DNA of 64,000 nt from NCBI GenBank assembly GCA_013397935.1, contig VZRN01001189.1, positions 798,256-862,255 on the forward strand, in the 5' to 3' direction. This document shows, in pieces, positions 13,601 to 28,600 of this stretch. The stretch comes from Dasyornis broadbenti (lineage: Eukaryota; Chordata; Aves; Passeriformes; Dasyornithidae). The notes beneath the pieces are model-generated. The model searched no databases and was not told the origin of the DNA. It was given only the letters and a program-made list of their open reading frames with translations. Positions within the stretch are counted from its first letter, which is position 1. Every line of letters starts with the position of its first letter. The position numbers were made by a program, and so were the translations under genes.

Positions 13601-16600
13601 CCTTCCGTGTTGTACTTCAAGCGCATGTTATTGAAATAGTCAAAGGCATTCTTCAAAACCCATATTCTTACTACATTGTCCTGCCCTGCAGATGCCAGTA
13701 ATCGACCACAGTGAGAAAATTTCATTGTCCAAACTGCACCCTGTCAAAGTAAAGAGACGATTGAGTCACAAAAAGTGCTTTTCTGCATACCAAAAAGCCT
13801 TTCTACAATGTCAACTGACAAGATTTTAGACATACACAAGATACCACAAGTAAAATAAACTGTAGATCAAAACACTGATAAGTAATTGTTAAGACTGGTG
13901 GACTGTGCAACACGTGCAAAAACAGTTCAAAAGACAAAGCCCACAGGGCAGATGACTGTAGGAGAAGAGTTACAGGAGGTCAGCACTGCCACAGAATTCC
14001 ACATAAGACTGGCACAGTTGTCTGAAGGACTCAATCTCCTGTTTGTTTTGTAGAACCAACAAGTACTTGTAGCTGCACTTGAGGTTTGCATGCTTTTTCT
14101 TAAAGTAGAAACCATCCTTGGTTACATTAATTCAGGCAACCAAAATGAGTACTATAAATGTTTGTTACATTCATAATTGGCATGAGGGTTTTGCAAAGCC
14201 TCTGAAGACAGCAATTCTTTCTCCATTGCAAACTCCAAAGTGTCACTAGTCAACAAAACATAACCACACAAGCAGTATCCCATTCCTCCTGCTATTGAAT
14301 AAACTGCTGATAGGCATTTGACTCCACCAAGCTCCACCAATTTTGGGGAATTTCCTAGGTTTAAGAAGTCAAATACCGGCATGATGGAAGCTAACACAGA
14401 TTACCAGCAGGAGTGGAAAGTTCAGTTGTGGATGACAAGCTTGAAAGCTCCGGTCACTGACTGCTATAGGTCACTACCCTCAATCCAACACTTAGAGATG
14501 GGGATTGCCTCAACTGTCAGACAGTTCCTGTCAGCAGAAGCTTGGGAAATCAGGAATACTAGAATGTATTCCAGACTCCATGGGGGAAGTGTACACATTT
14601 CCAACAATGATAAATAGGTAGCTTTTCTGCCTCATTCTCCACAGGGATCTCTGCAAATGTCATGTCCTGGTTTCTCCCCTCCTTATCATTTGGATCCACA
14701 TACTCCATACTTTTGCCACCAGAACCTATCAAGTATTTCTGTTCAATACTTGTGTTCATCTCTCTAATAGACTAACTTATTTGCTGATAAGCAAGTCAAG
14801 CTTGCTGCTCTACGTTCAGTTCTGGTAGGGAGAAATGACCTATTTCAGCCTAAATTTGTAACTGTAGGAACCAAAAAACCAAATTCTGCTTGATGCCATA
14901 ACACTTCAAGGGAGAGATCTGGAGAATCCCTGATGCCCGGGAATCTACATCCTTTTTACCCCTGAAGGTTCGGTCAAACCAGTCACATTTTCATTTTCTG
15001 CCAGACTATTATTTTTCAGAATGAAGTTGTTTTTGAGAAGAATAAGACTGACATTCATTTATGGAGGTCACCAAGTAGATGAAAATGAAAAGTTGAATCT
15101 CAGGCTGCACAGATTCAGCAAAACCACAGATGGAATTTGAGACCTACCATATGCTCTCCACTGAGATCCTGAACAACTTTAATTTGTTCAAAATCATAAG
15201 GTCCCTTGAAGCCATGTGCTGCTTTGAACTTAACTGGTCTTGTATAGGGCATCCCTTCATCATCACTGGAAGAGGGATCATCTTGATCTGTGTGAAAGAC
15301 TAAGAGGAACACAAATTCAGCAGTACATATTGCAGCACCCATTTAATCTGTTAGTAAGCTTTCTGGTAGCAGATTAGTCTTCAATTAGATAATTTCTGTA
15401 GATAATTTTAAGATCTTCAAGCAAAATAAGAACAGTGTTGCATCAAAGTCTAAAATTACATCTGCACTAATGTTAGGCTGCCGTGAATCCAAACACTGAA
15501 CACTGAAAGTAAGAACTGCTATCAATTTTTGTTTGGCCCCTTTCTTGGCACCTGTCTTGCATTCAGCAGATCCTACACTAAGTGATTTCTGTCAGTTTAA
15601 TGTGTACTGAAAATTAGTCTATTGCTTTCTTCTCTCTGACTTTATTGCAATGGCCTGGTGATTTGCACATGAAGCATAAGAATTGCAAAAGAGCTGTGGC
15701 CAACAGCCAGTGGCAACACAAGATGCTGAAATGCAGCAGTTCCATGGCACTAATCTCAGGCTGTGGTTACACCAGCTTGCTGCAGCACTAGAAGTCTGTC
15801 TGAAAGACACACTGATGAAACAAGAAGGGGAGAATTCAGTTGTAGTTGGGAAATCTAACAGGAGTTCAAGCTATATGGGGATTCTAATTGTGGCACTGGT
15901 TGACAGAAAACAATTTGATTTACTAAAGTAATGAAGATAATCCGCGCTTCTACCTTTGCTGGAATAACTTTCCAAAAACGTTTTACATTTTGATATCCAG
16001 ACCTCTTTCTAACAGCACAACAAAAACTCAGAGTATTCAATTGGTTTAGCTGAAAAGATCTATCAACTATTATTTCACAAGAATTTATCCTTGTAACCTG
16101 GTCAGCCCCAAATGCCTACTAAGCTATAAGGTTCAACTCTAAAAAATCATGTCACCAACTGTAGAACAGTGGTAGAACACAGCAGTATATGTTCCTCTGC
16201 CAGCTTTGATTCCTAAAAGCACAAGGATAAACAGACAATCCTATTAAAAAAAAAAAGGAATGAGTGTCACTCACCTTCGTCTCGAACACTCTTAACCTTA
16301 TTTACAGCACGTTCACCATATTCTTCAGCAAGGTGCTTTGCTTTCTTTACAGATTTGCCAAGAAACTTTTTCAGTTGAGTCCTTAAAAGCAAGGGTACTT
16401 TGTCAACTCATAATAATGGAAAATTCTCATTTTTTGCTATTATGAACCAATAATCTTGATATGAAACGCAATCTTATCTTTTTTCATTACTGCTTCTTAA
16501 AATAAGCAGTAAATTTGACAGCAGTCATGCAATCTTCAGTTCAACCACAGAGCTACAGGCTTATGTAAAATCAGTTAACACTTGTAAAGTGATTACTTAA

Positions 16601-19600
16601 AAGGTAACTTGTTCAGTAGTCAGAAGGGAAGCTTCATCTTAGAAAAACAAAATCTACTTTCTCTTTCTAGGAAAAGGAAAAAACATAAAACAGCATCTTA
16701 CGTTTTCTGTTTTAACCTTCCTCCATCAGTGTCAGTTTGCTGTGTCTGCATTTTGTCTTCATCATCAGACTGTGCTGCATCATTGCTAGGAAATAGAGAA
16801 GTGACTGTTTAACAGGATCATAATTAATCTAAATTGAATGAAACATTAGTAAACTAGGCTCTGCACTTAAGGATCCGTCTTTATTCCTCTATGCAACACA
16901 TTGGAAAACCATAGACATTGTGTTAATTACATAATAAACAGGCCTTTCAATTACTAGGCATCTTAATACTAAAGCTGCCTACATTCTGCAGGTGCCAAAG
17001 ATGTATTGCTCCCTTCCACAAATTTCAAACTTTAGCTTACTGTGACACTTTGAAAGTTTAGAGCAGACAAAATCCATTATATTACTGGGAACTGGTTACA
17101 TGCTACTTGGTTCTCATATCTTAATTTCCACCAATCAAATAAACCAATAGTGGTTAATTCTGAAATACAAGTTTGTTCACAGAAGAGTTCTAGAGAAGTG
17201 AGCTTTTCAATAACACAAGAATGCAAAAAACCTAAAAATTGTCTGATGTATAAATTCATATAGACCTTTGAGAAAAACATCTAGACTGACAATTTTCTGA
17301 TCATTAAGAACCTGTCTTTTTCTATCAAAGATTAGAGGGGTCTAAAGCTCTATTAAGAATAGGTAAATCTCCAAGTAGTAATGACAACAGATCTTCAGAG
17401 GAACAGTCTCCTGTGAAACACTGAAAAAGCTACAGGAGGTGGTGGCATGAACAACATCCAGTACTTGAATGTAAACTGTGTTTAATTCAGTGTAGAAATG
17501 ACAACATTTAATACATCAAAGGCTAACTGCAGATCAGAGAGTTTTCACATGTACTTGCTTGTCAAGTTCCAGCAATATCAGCAACTTCCAGTTAACTTAA
17601 GAAAAATCAATAAGGAGCCTGGTTCATTGCGAACTGGGAATTAACTCAGATTAGTCAGACAGATGGATTGGGGCTCTTTTTACTTGCATAAGAACAGCCT
17701 CTATGTATGCAAAAACTACAAGAGCAACAGCATCTTATGAGCTGAAAGCTCTCATGATTCATACCTGACGTATTCTTTAGTTCTCCTCATGATATGCAAA
17801 GTCAGGGGATTAATGCCTGTTGGCAACTTTTCTTCTGCCAAACTCAGAGGTATTTCTTCACCTGTATCAAGGTTTTTTATCATTACACTTGCTAGAATTT
17901 CCTATGGAAAAAAATAAGATGTGAAATGAAGAGAACTTGATTAGACTTCAAAACCTAGAGCAAAACAAATTATCTGAACTTACAGATTATTTAATAGGAA
18001 ATTCTGTAGCTCACTATATATTTATTTCACAAAGTTTAAATTAGCACATTAGTGCAAACATTATCAACCGCTATACATAGATGAGCAATTACATATCACA
18101 AGCTTCAACTTCATAAATCAAAAATCCAGGTATAGAGACATCAACCACTGCCTAACACCTTTCACGCTAATATCAAGCATATTATGTAATTAAAAGACAT
18201 TGCAGTTTTCCCCTTTCAGATACTCCAAATGCTGTATCTTAGGTTTAGCCAAAGGTAAACTTAATACACATAGAGAAAAGGAATTTAGCTCTAGCAAGCA
18301 CCACACAAAGGAAAAGGTTTATTTGGAGCATCTCATAACACTTACACAGGTTCTGCAACAGTTTAAAAAAAACCCTATACACTGACAGACACAAATTAAA
18401 ACTTACAAAAGCCAAATATCATCAGGATTAGCACAATTATTAACTGAAGAAACTATTTTTTAAGTACGAGGAAGGTAATTTTCCTGCTGCTGACTTCTTC
18501 ACCTTTTAGACACATGACAAAATGCCAGGTTTGCTGGGGTTCCCTCCCATGCAAATCCTTTGAGGTGTTTGCACAGCTACCAACACAAACTCAATGGCAT
18601 TTCAGCTTTATTTCAGCTCACACTTCCAAAGGCTAATGCTTCATATGACTCAGAGGCCAAAAAGTGCTTAGGTGTTTTGCATTCCTGGTGACAGCATGGA
18701 GTGGTTCAGAGAACAAGGAGACACCTGTGACTGTGCCAATTCATTCAGCAGACAGGGAAAGCAAGCACAAGAATGCGCCATGTACAGACCACAGCCATTG
18801 GTACCTCATCTGTGAGCTCTCTTCCAGAATTAGACCTGGGTCTTTGTGGTCCAACTACTTCATTTGTTGTTTGGCCATCAGCTGCTTTTCCATTTTCCTG
18901 AAATTTTGCAGACATGGAACACATTATCTTTACTGTAACTCTAAAGTAATAGAAAATGTTACAGTTATCAAACTTAAAACCATTTCCCAATACCTGTGCA
19001 GTGACAATCTTATCTCCACTAGTTGCACTGGCCAAATCCAAAGAAGGCTGAGAATCTTTGGGCACACTCTCTGTCACTGAACTTGAAGTTAAAAGACCAC
19101 CAGCTGTGAAGTTGTCTCGAGAAACTGAAAAGAAATTTATTAGAAAGAAAAGTGTAACACTTGCCACAGACAGGCAGCAAATCCTAACATCAGAGTTACA
19201 GTCCTGAACACCCTTTCTGACCGGTTTGATAATTTTTAAAGATCACCTACCACCAAATCTATATTAAAATTATATATTTCATATACAGTTAGAGATTCAG
19301 GTATGATTTCACACCTAGACCTCTTAAGCTTTAATAACTTTTTTAAAACAGTCATTTCCCTAGTAACCCAGGACTACTAATTTTCATAAGACCTCAGTCC
19401 ACACCTTGACTTGAATTTCTATGCAAATACAGATTGCACACATTTTATCTGAAGTAACTGTTTTTCAGTTTATGTATTGATGAGTCAATTTCTCCTTGCT
19501 ACAGTAGTAGCTATTTTGGTAGAAAGTGTTAGTTTACAAGAAAGTCTACAAATTAGGAACACTTCTAAAGCAGAAGGGTATTACTTCATCGTAAGAAGCT

Positions 19601-22600
19601 AAGATTGTTGAAGGATTTTTTTACCCATCAACTAAACTAAAATCACAAGACTGAATGATCCTTCACTCAAAACACAAAAATAGTAACCCTGTAGGTAACT
19701 AAACCCATCTAAAATAGAATACTTGCCTTCTAAAACAGGTTTTTGCACTTCAAAATCCAGTTCACTCTTCTTCTTTCGGGGAGGTGGAGCTGGCCGTGCA
19801 GGGGGGGGTGGTCTCGGGGGAGGAACATTTGTGGGCGGTGGGGGCCGGGCTGGCACAGGCTTCTTTGTGCTGGCAACTATGTCAGGCTCTACAGTCAGCT
19901 GCCTTGGTGGCTTTGCTGGGGGCAATTCTTCTGCTGTAGAAAGGTCTTTGGTAGATAAATCTGAACCCACTTTGTCTAAAGTATTTGCTTCTTTCTTGTC
20001 TGTTATGTCCTCATTTTTTGATGTTTCACCTTGTGCTTCAGTTTCATCCATTTTATGGTCAGTTGCATTTGTTACTTTTGTTTGTTTATGAGATTTCTGT
20101 TGCTCAGAACTACACAAAAGCTTTCCAGACTCCAATTCAGTGTCCTTACACACACTCTGATCCTCTGGTTCTCTAGTGTCTTCTGGCAATGGTATTTTAG
20201 CAGCTAATACTTCTGGGATATCACTAATGATACCTGCTCCAGAAATCCAAACATTTTCATCTGAAGTTGGAACAGTCAATTCATGTCCTCTAGAAGGTAA
20301 AGAATCATCCTCTAGTTGTTGTGCCTTCTGGCTTTCTTCTATAATACTGTCAATAATCTAGAGAAAAAAACCAAAAGCATTCTACAGATCACCAGCAGGC
20401 ACTTTCTGGGTAGACAAACCAGTCAGTCTGCACAACACCCACAAGAGCTCTTCCACTGAAGAGTTGTTTTATATACAAAATGCATTTTGTTTAAAAAGGA
20501 GACCACAACCTTGGTACAGAAATGGGCATATCCAAAAGATAAAGAGACTAATTTCCAGTCTTCTTTAATATACTTGGAGAGAAAGTTAGGAAACAAAAGC
20601 TGTTCACTCTGAAGAGTTCTCATACACTGCTAGATATGATTCTGTAAATTACACAAATCATTCAACACTGGTGAATCCCAAATACATTTTTAGAATGGTT
20701 AGTTTGATTTTTACCCCTTAGATGAACATTCTTACTAACAGTAATGGATAAATTCTAACCTATGGTAGTTTCAGGATGAATACTGATCATTAAATTATTT
20801 AATACTTTTAGCGTGATGCTGGAAGCTCAAAGTAGTATTTAACTAACCTCCTTGGAATCATCTTGTTTCATTTCTTGTACAAACGCTTCATTTCCAGCTT
20901 TGTGTAGTTCATTGTCCATATCCTACAGAAGAAAAAGCCATAAGATGATGGTAGTAACTTCCTCAGTTAAGATGATCTAACAAAAATATAGTTCCAACAC
21001 ATTAAATAGCATAAAGGACAAGAAATCTGCCACATTTTCACACATTACTGCTGTCAGATGTTTAAACAGTAATGCTCAGTCCACATGAGGAATATTTCAC
21101 ACTGTCATGCACAGAAAGGCTGCACACTATGCAACAAAATAAGCACTTATATTTAAGAGGCTGCAGCCTCAAATAAAAATCAAACTGAAGGCAGAATGAA
21201 GTTTAGAGAAACAAACACATGTAATAATCTGCAGTAAAGAAATTCTATATTAAACTGTTTTCTTTTTTCTTTATCAGCTTTTGGGAAAGGATGCAAAAAC
21301 TGTATAATAGCCACATATAGCAGAAATTTGGAAATTTCTAAATAGTTAAGGCAGCTGGCTCTATCAAGTGGTCACAAATACGCTTCTGAGGTTCTAACAT
21401 GAAATCTGACATTCTACAATTATTCCTAGTGCACATCATCTCTTTTAGCCCTCAGTCATCTTCATGCAGATCCTACTGAAATGCAAATAAGCTGAACTGA
21501 AAATATTCTAGTTGTGAGTAAACATTTTAATCAATTCCTGAAAAATCTTAGGTTCAGAACCACAAGCAGTTGATACCATAGGATACTGCTTTAACGTCAT
21601 GTGATACGGACTACTAAGAACTTCATCATTTGTCTTCTCTTCTACATGAATTATTAGAATCCCTAAACAGTTTGGACTAGGAAAAAAAAACCCTTTAAAG
21701 ACCATCTAGTCCAATGAAAGACCACAACATCACATAGTCTATAAGCATATATATCAGCACTATCTAAACGGGAATCTGATGGAATCCTTGACATTAGAAG
21801 GGATCTGCAGAGACCCAGTAGCCCTCAAAGCAGAGCCTACTAGAGGAGGTTATTTTCAACAATTCGCCCCTATTTTTTTATTTAGAGTGACTGTCTTGTA
21901 CAGATATCCAAGAAATTTCTCCTTAGACTTTTTCTAGACTCTCGGACAATCAAATAGAATCTCTAGAGCATCCTAATACACTATGTTTGAAATGTGCCCA
22001 CTCCCTAAACTCTTGCTGACATCCATCTTGGAGAGTCCTGACCTAAAGAAATGGCATATTGTGCAGAGACAGCTGCAATTATAGAAAAATTCCTCCTCCC
22101 TCTCCACTCCCTCCCCCTCCAGCCACAAAGAGTTTCTAATCTAAATGCAAGCTCTACTTTGCTTTGTCATTAAAATCTATCTTCAAATGTATGACGACTT
22201 AAATACTTAAGTGTAATCAGTGCCTACAGAAGCCCATTATATTAATTTCTAATTCTGTTGACATTAAACTCACACACCTATTAAACTTTGGACTTGGGAA
22301 ATATTTCTTACCCATTCCAAGACAAACTATACCATTAGTTACACATTCACTGAACTGATATAATACCAAGCAGAGAAGCTACTACTTTTTCCACCTTCAG
22401 AAACTTCGCTTTGAACAAGTGATTAAGGAAGATACTTTAAAAAATTAAAAAAATCTAATAGCAACATTGAGAACTTCATAGCTAATAATTCATAAAGACA
22501 TTAAAGCTAGTTTTGAAGTTAATTGATTGCACAGAGTTTAGTGAGAATGATAAAACATTTCTTGAAAGGCTTACACATGTAATACTTAATTATTAAAGGG

Positions 22601-25600
22601 ACATTAAACAGGACACAAAATGGGGGGTAAGGCTCTGTTCCCTAAGAGGTATAGTAAGATATGGTATCACTGTTAAAATACTATTGATTCAGAGCAGGGT
22701 GCTGCTGACAGCTCAGAAACAGTAGCCTCACTAGGATTTCCCAACACTTTGCAGACAAAACTACAAGCCTTCGTTAGGCAAAAGTGTTGTACAGCACCAC
22801 CTTTGGCCCTTCTGAGCCCAGGAAATGAGTGTTATTTGCACAAGGTTCCAACTCCTCACCTATTCACTGTGTGCCGGATTCAGCCGCGCTGTCACCATGC
22901 ACAGAATACCAATTACCTGCGTGGGAAGTGGCAACGCTGTCTCATTAAGCTAAATATAGTGTTTTATCTGCACATAACCTAGAGGGGAGGCTCTGAAGTA
23001 CAAACATTAAGATTTTTCTTATTTTGGAGGCAGAAGAGAACACAATCAACTATTTCTTTTAAATCAGGACCAAAACCCAGGTGCTGCAGAGGCTTGCTTA
23101 CTACTCACAAACCAGTTGAAAGAGGGCAGCTTGGTAATCACGTACAGCTTAATTAAATGGCACATACACACTTCAGAATAAAGTGCGCTTCAAGACACTA
23201 TAACATACTGTAAATGAAAGTAAAGCCGGAGTTTCAAGACAAGCACAATTGCTAACTACAGCAAGGTAAGTCTATAATTTCCTTTGTGTACAGATGTCAG
23301 GGCTACTGTGGGACATCTGTGTCAGAAGGAAATACTCAACCCTGTGTTCATCAACAAGCACGTGATTGATTTTAAGAAGAAACTCACCTTTACTATGTGG
23401 GTTCCAACTTTTGTTGGTGACCTGTTAGAAAGAGAAGAGAGACTTAAGCAGAGTTCAAAGACAGTAACCTTTGTTTTAAACAGTCTGTAACACAGCCTTC
23501 CTTTGCAGGAAATGTATACTTGTTGATTTAGACAAGCAACAGAGTGAATGTTTTCATACCACTTCTACACAAATAAAGTTCTCAATTGTATACAAGACAC
23601 AGATCCACAGCTTCTACAAACTCTGAAAGTTTGTCAGTAGAATCTTTTAGAAATCACCTTTCTATCACCCTTTTCTAATAAACAGCTGTTACTCCAAATA
23701 CAAAATTAAAAACATTTTGCATAACAGAGAATTTAAAATTAGCATGTGTGTGCCAAGCATTGGGTAGACATTAAAGAAACAAAAATTCTCAGAAAGCAGA
23801 AGCACAAGTACTCCAGTACCTGCAAATCAAGTGCCCGAATCCTGATCCATAGAGTTGGCACTATCAGAGCCACTCTGCCCTTCAGACTGTGTAGCAAATC
23901 TAAGGTCTTGCTTCTAATCAGGACATTTGGTATAAATAGAGACAAAATACATTGTAACAGGAAGTAACTAGTGTGCACTACTTTCCAAAACACACACTGT
24001 GAAACAGTGACTTTGCATTAGCAACCACTGACACACCACCTCTCATTTCACTAATTACTTGAAAGAACAACCTATCTTAGGGGAATGGTATCAGTTAATT
24101 ACTTCTTGTCAAGTCAATTAGTGGATGGTCAGCTGTTACGATATCCTGAACTTAGATCTTTCACGAGACTTTCAGAATTCTAAAGGATGTGTTAATATTG
24201 AGTCATGCTGCTTACTCTGACTGCAGAATCTCAAGATACATTAAATGAAAGGTCGGGCCAGATGATTTTTCCAGGTTCCTTCCACCCTGGGCTGTTCTAT
24301 GATCTTATCAGTTTGTCAGTCACAAGCAGAGACTAAGTTACAGATTAATTCCCTAAAACCTTACTACCAAATGAACACGCGGATTGCACACGGATCCCAA
24401 CTGACTACCAAGATCAGTGACACTCTGCAACCCCAAGTTATCACCTTGTACCAAGCAATACAGACAAATATCGAGACCTTAGACTCCTTTGCCCCTCCTG
24501 CCTCCAAAATAATTTTAAGGAACAATACTTTCTGAAAAAAACCACAACTATTTCCATCTAGTTTTTAAGAATTTCAGCTGTTCTCTTTACCATCTGGAAA
24601 CATTTAATCAGAAAAAGCAAAGATCCCATTTATACAGCAGAGCTAAGTAAACAAGAAAGTACAGTGGATTGGTACATAAACACTGTATCTTTGTAACTAA
24701 TTTAACATATTACACTGAGATGCTTCTGTCCAAATACTGACACTTTAGGTGCACAAGATCTGTGACACTGTTTTGATACATAATCTTTCTAGAAGGCTCT
24801 AATCCCCAATGTGCAAAAAAAGAGCAAAATTAATATTTTGACAAGAAAAACAAGAACATTTTTTTGTCTCTCAAAAAAGAGAGACACTGCTGGGAAAGAC
24901 CAAAGCCTGTGTGGGATTTCTGGTGACTGAAACCTTTTCAGCTCCACATAAATTCTTGGATTTCCTTAGGAGTGGCAGAAATGTGTCACAGTTCATTAAA
25001 TCCATGAGATTACTTTAATAATGAAATATATTTATAATTACAATATTAATGCCTAGGCTTCAGCCAGGGTCCTATTTTACAAGATACTGCTTAGATTTTA
25101 CAATCTAAAGAAGACAAATCCCTCAACTGCAAATAGATATTTCGGTTTTCTGCTGTGACACTTCCCACTAATTAACCACTCACTTCTGGTATGGGCAACT
25201 CATTCCTACACCGGTTACACAAAATAGGAGGTTCAAAGGACACTGCTACCACTTCAGACTTCTTTAGCTAATTACTTTTGCAGAAAATCTGCACTTAAAC
25301 AAAAACAGATGCTATTTTCCACTCTCAGGCTACCCAACTACTTTGGGAAAAAGCTGCTCGAGTGATAAGGATTACGGAACTGGCAGGTGTAGGACAAAAC
25401 ATCGTGCTCACAGCCTGACATAACACACACATGCAATTAAGGAGCTTTACCACAGAATTTACAAGCTTTTAAAACACTGCACAGCTTCCACAACTGCTTG
25501 GCAAAACCCCCACTTTCACATCAGTTTATAATACAGCCAGGTAAGTTCAGGGGACTGCCTGAGATGATTTGAGCTGCATGTCTGTCAGCACCATTCCTCC

Positions 25601-28600
25601 CTTTGCTGTGAACAGTTACTGCTTATGTGCTACTACATTTACATAAGCTAATCAGTTTGGTAACTGAACTATTTTGTAGTTCACCATGACTCTGGAATGA
25701 CCTTGTCTTCCCAACCACCTGAACTTACCAGCCTTCTCCACTCTCCAGTTTTACTTTAAGCCCATTAGTTTTACAGAGGTAGTGTATGAAATCCTTGCAT
25801 TTTTATAAAAAGTGTATCTAGTGACAAAAGTGTCTGAGAATATTTACATTAAGATCAACCCAAAGATCAAATATTGATTTGGCTTTGAAAGGTCTGTACT
25901 TTACAGGGTTATTACGCAGCACAGGAAAACTGGCATATGCCACAGAAAACACAAGGCAAAAACTAATCTGGTTTGAACTTTACTAAATAGTGGGATTTAT
26001 AAACTGAAAGCAACAGATCTTCTAGACTGCATTTCACATAATTTCTAAATGATCTTACATGATAGCACTTTTGCATCAGTTTAACAAAGGAAGGCTTCAA
26101 GGTTATCTACAAAGCTTAAACACAATTCAAAGAAATATCCCATTTCACCTGCACAAACAGATGCTTGATTAGTCTGCAAGTCAAACAAACTCACAAAGAA
26201 CTTTTATTTTTTAAATTATTTATCCCACTGTGCAATTCATCCTCACAGTGACCAGGCTACAGGAAGCTCCCATTCTCACTACCAGGTAGCTCCAGCCTAG
26301 CACCTCTTTGAAGTGGGCTTCACACTTCCAACATGTTGTTAAGTTTTGTGACAGAAAACAGAACATTCAGCCCTTCAAACAAAAAAACAATGTGAATACT
26401 GGCCTTGGGCAAAACCCAAACCGACAGTGCCTGCCTTCCTGGAAGGATGTACATTGTTATACAACAGGTGTGCTAGCAGGCACATAGAAAGAGGTTTGCA
26501 GTGCACACACAGCAGCTGTACCCTGTACAGAACATACAGGTTCAACAACCAGCCCAGGAACTGCTTTCACCACTGCCCTGCACACGAAGTTCCCTCTAAC
26601 CCGTGGCTGCCCTGCAAGCTGTAATTACTCCTGCTGCAGCTCTCCATGGCAGTCACACCTTCAAACCCACAGAGATTCACTGCTGCAATGCACTGTCCAG
26701 GCTGCCCTGGGGAAGCTCCTGTGCAGGAACTTCAGCAAACTGAGTGCAAAAATGCATCTGCAGCGCTGAACACAACTGACACTTCACACTCTGTCTGCTG
26801 CCAAGAGCAGTTTTGCATGTTGGCTGAAATACTCACACACACAAAAGTTGTACTAAGCATCTCCCACATGCCAATGGGGCACAACTTAACCTTACCTGGC
26901 TTCCTACACAGAGGAAAACTAGATTCTTCAGGAAACGCATCAAGGCAACTTCTAAAAGACCGGACTATTGAAGTTACAATTCAAGAATTTAAACAAAAGT
27001 ACCAGAGGACGTTTCTCATTACCTACACTATCCCTTTTGTTTGGTTTCTCATAAGAACTTTTAGGATACAAGTACACCAGGAACAAACTTGCTCCCCGCT
27101 GTCAGGCATATGAAGTCTTAACTATGAGGTGTGGCAGTTCTTGATTTCAGAGTGAGTGGATCACATTTCTTATAAATAAAATATAGAGTGTCTGTCATTT
27201 GCCTACATCTAACCAAGTGTGCCTTACTTCATACTTTCCTTCTCTCAAAACTGATATTCTCTTGCATGGGACTGTTCAGGCCTGTACATTTCAGCATTTT
27301 TTTTCTAAATTTTTCCATGGTTATAGCGCTTTTAAAGCAGAGTGACAGAGGTTCAATTGTTGCATCTTCTGTCACATTACCTTTTCCTTCTTTACTCTGA
27401 ACCTAGTTATCCAACAGATGGACACTCTCAACACATCCTGTCAAAAGCAGAATTACAAGTAAAACACAATATCTAGAGCAGAAAGGAAGCACACAGGCCA
27501 AGCCAGAGGGGATACAGTAGTCTCAAAACACCTCCAAACACACTTCACCTTAGAGAAGTCATCACCCCAGGACCCCTACCTTAGGCCACTTTAATCTGAA
27601 AGAAACACTTTGCATCAAGTTCTGTAATTTCTGCTAATTAGTTCTTAAAAAGCACCAGTTAGAGATGTACTTGAGGATGAGGATATGGCGCTTTCCTTGA
27701 GAGGGACTCAAGTATCAGTAACTTAATGACTTAACAGTGGGAATTGGGAGCTTACATCCAGCTTAAAAACTCCACTCTTACAGACCAGACAACTAATAAA
27801 ACAAATACACAGCAAAGAAGTCAGCAAGTTGATGTGAACACTCGGCACCCCTTTCAGAGTTTCCCTACCAGCAGTTATGAAACTTCCCTACATAGAATGA
27901 AGGCTGGGGAGGGAGGAAGCTACAAACCCCACATTTTTAATGAGAACAAATATATCTACACTGCTTTGCTAAAAACGGGTTAAAGCATGTGCTACCAAAA
28001 AGGATTCCCAACTGGTTTTGCTGATCATCAGAACACTGAATGCATGAGGAAATATCTGAAACTGCAGAGGGCAACATGCACTTGTTTTCAGTTGCCTTTC
28101 CTGCCACAAGGTTTTGATTATTTTTTGTGGTCCCAACTCAACGTCATTACACATGCAAAATTATACTCTACCAGCCTGCTTCCTAGAAATGTCCAATGCA
28201 AATGAGCTCTTATGAAATCTCAAAAGCTTGTTTTGAGAAACTACTGTCCATATTGTTAGACTCAAGAACAGACTGAGTTACAGGCCAGCAGCTATACTGC
28301 AAACTAAGCTCACGGATGTCACCCGCTTACTTGACTCAGGCTCACAGAATTCTATTGGCTCGAGTCAATGACTTATTGTTATAGGTTATGGAAGAGCACT
28401 AGAGAAATTAAAAGCATCTTTCACTTTAATTTCTAGTGAGTGACTTCATATTACCAAGCTCTGTTTAGAGACAGGTGGTGGAAACCTGCAAAGCCAGGAC
28501 ACGCGGCTGTATCAGGCAAAAGGTGGATGTGCAGTTGGACAGATTTAACAGTTCACTTCTACCAAAAGGTCTGTTTCCCCCTTCCTGCCTGTGGCCTCTA

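Noticed and set aside
19723..20091. Glycine-rich 122-codon open frame on the plus strand
   Set aside because: It is the antisense shadow of the proline-rich part of WDR44 exon 4.
26646..27113. 155-codon open frame in WDR44 intron 1, plus strand
   Set aside because: It has no domain, no family resemblance and no codon signature, and lies antisense in an intron. Chance is sufficient.
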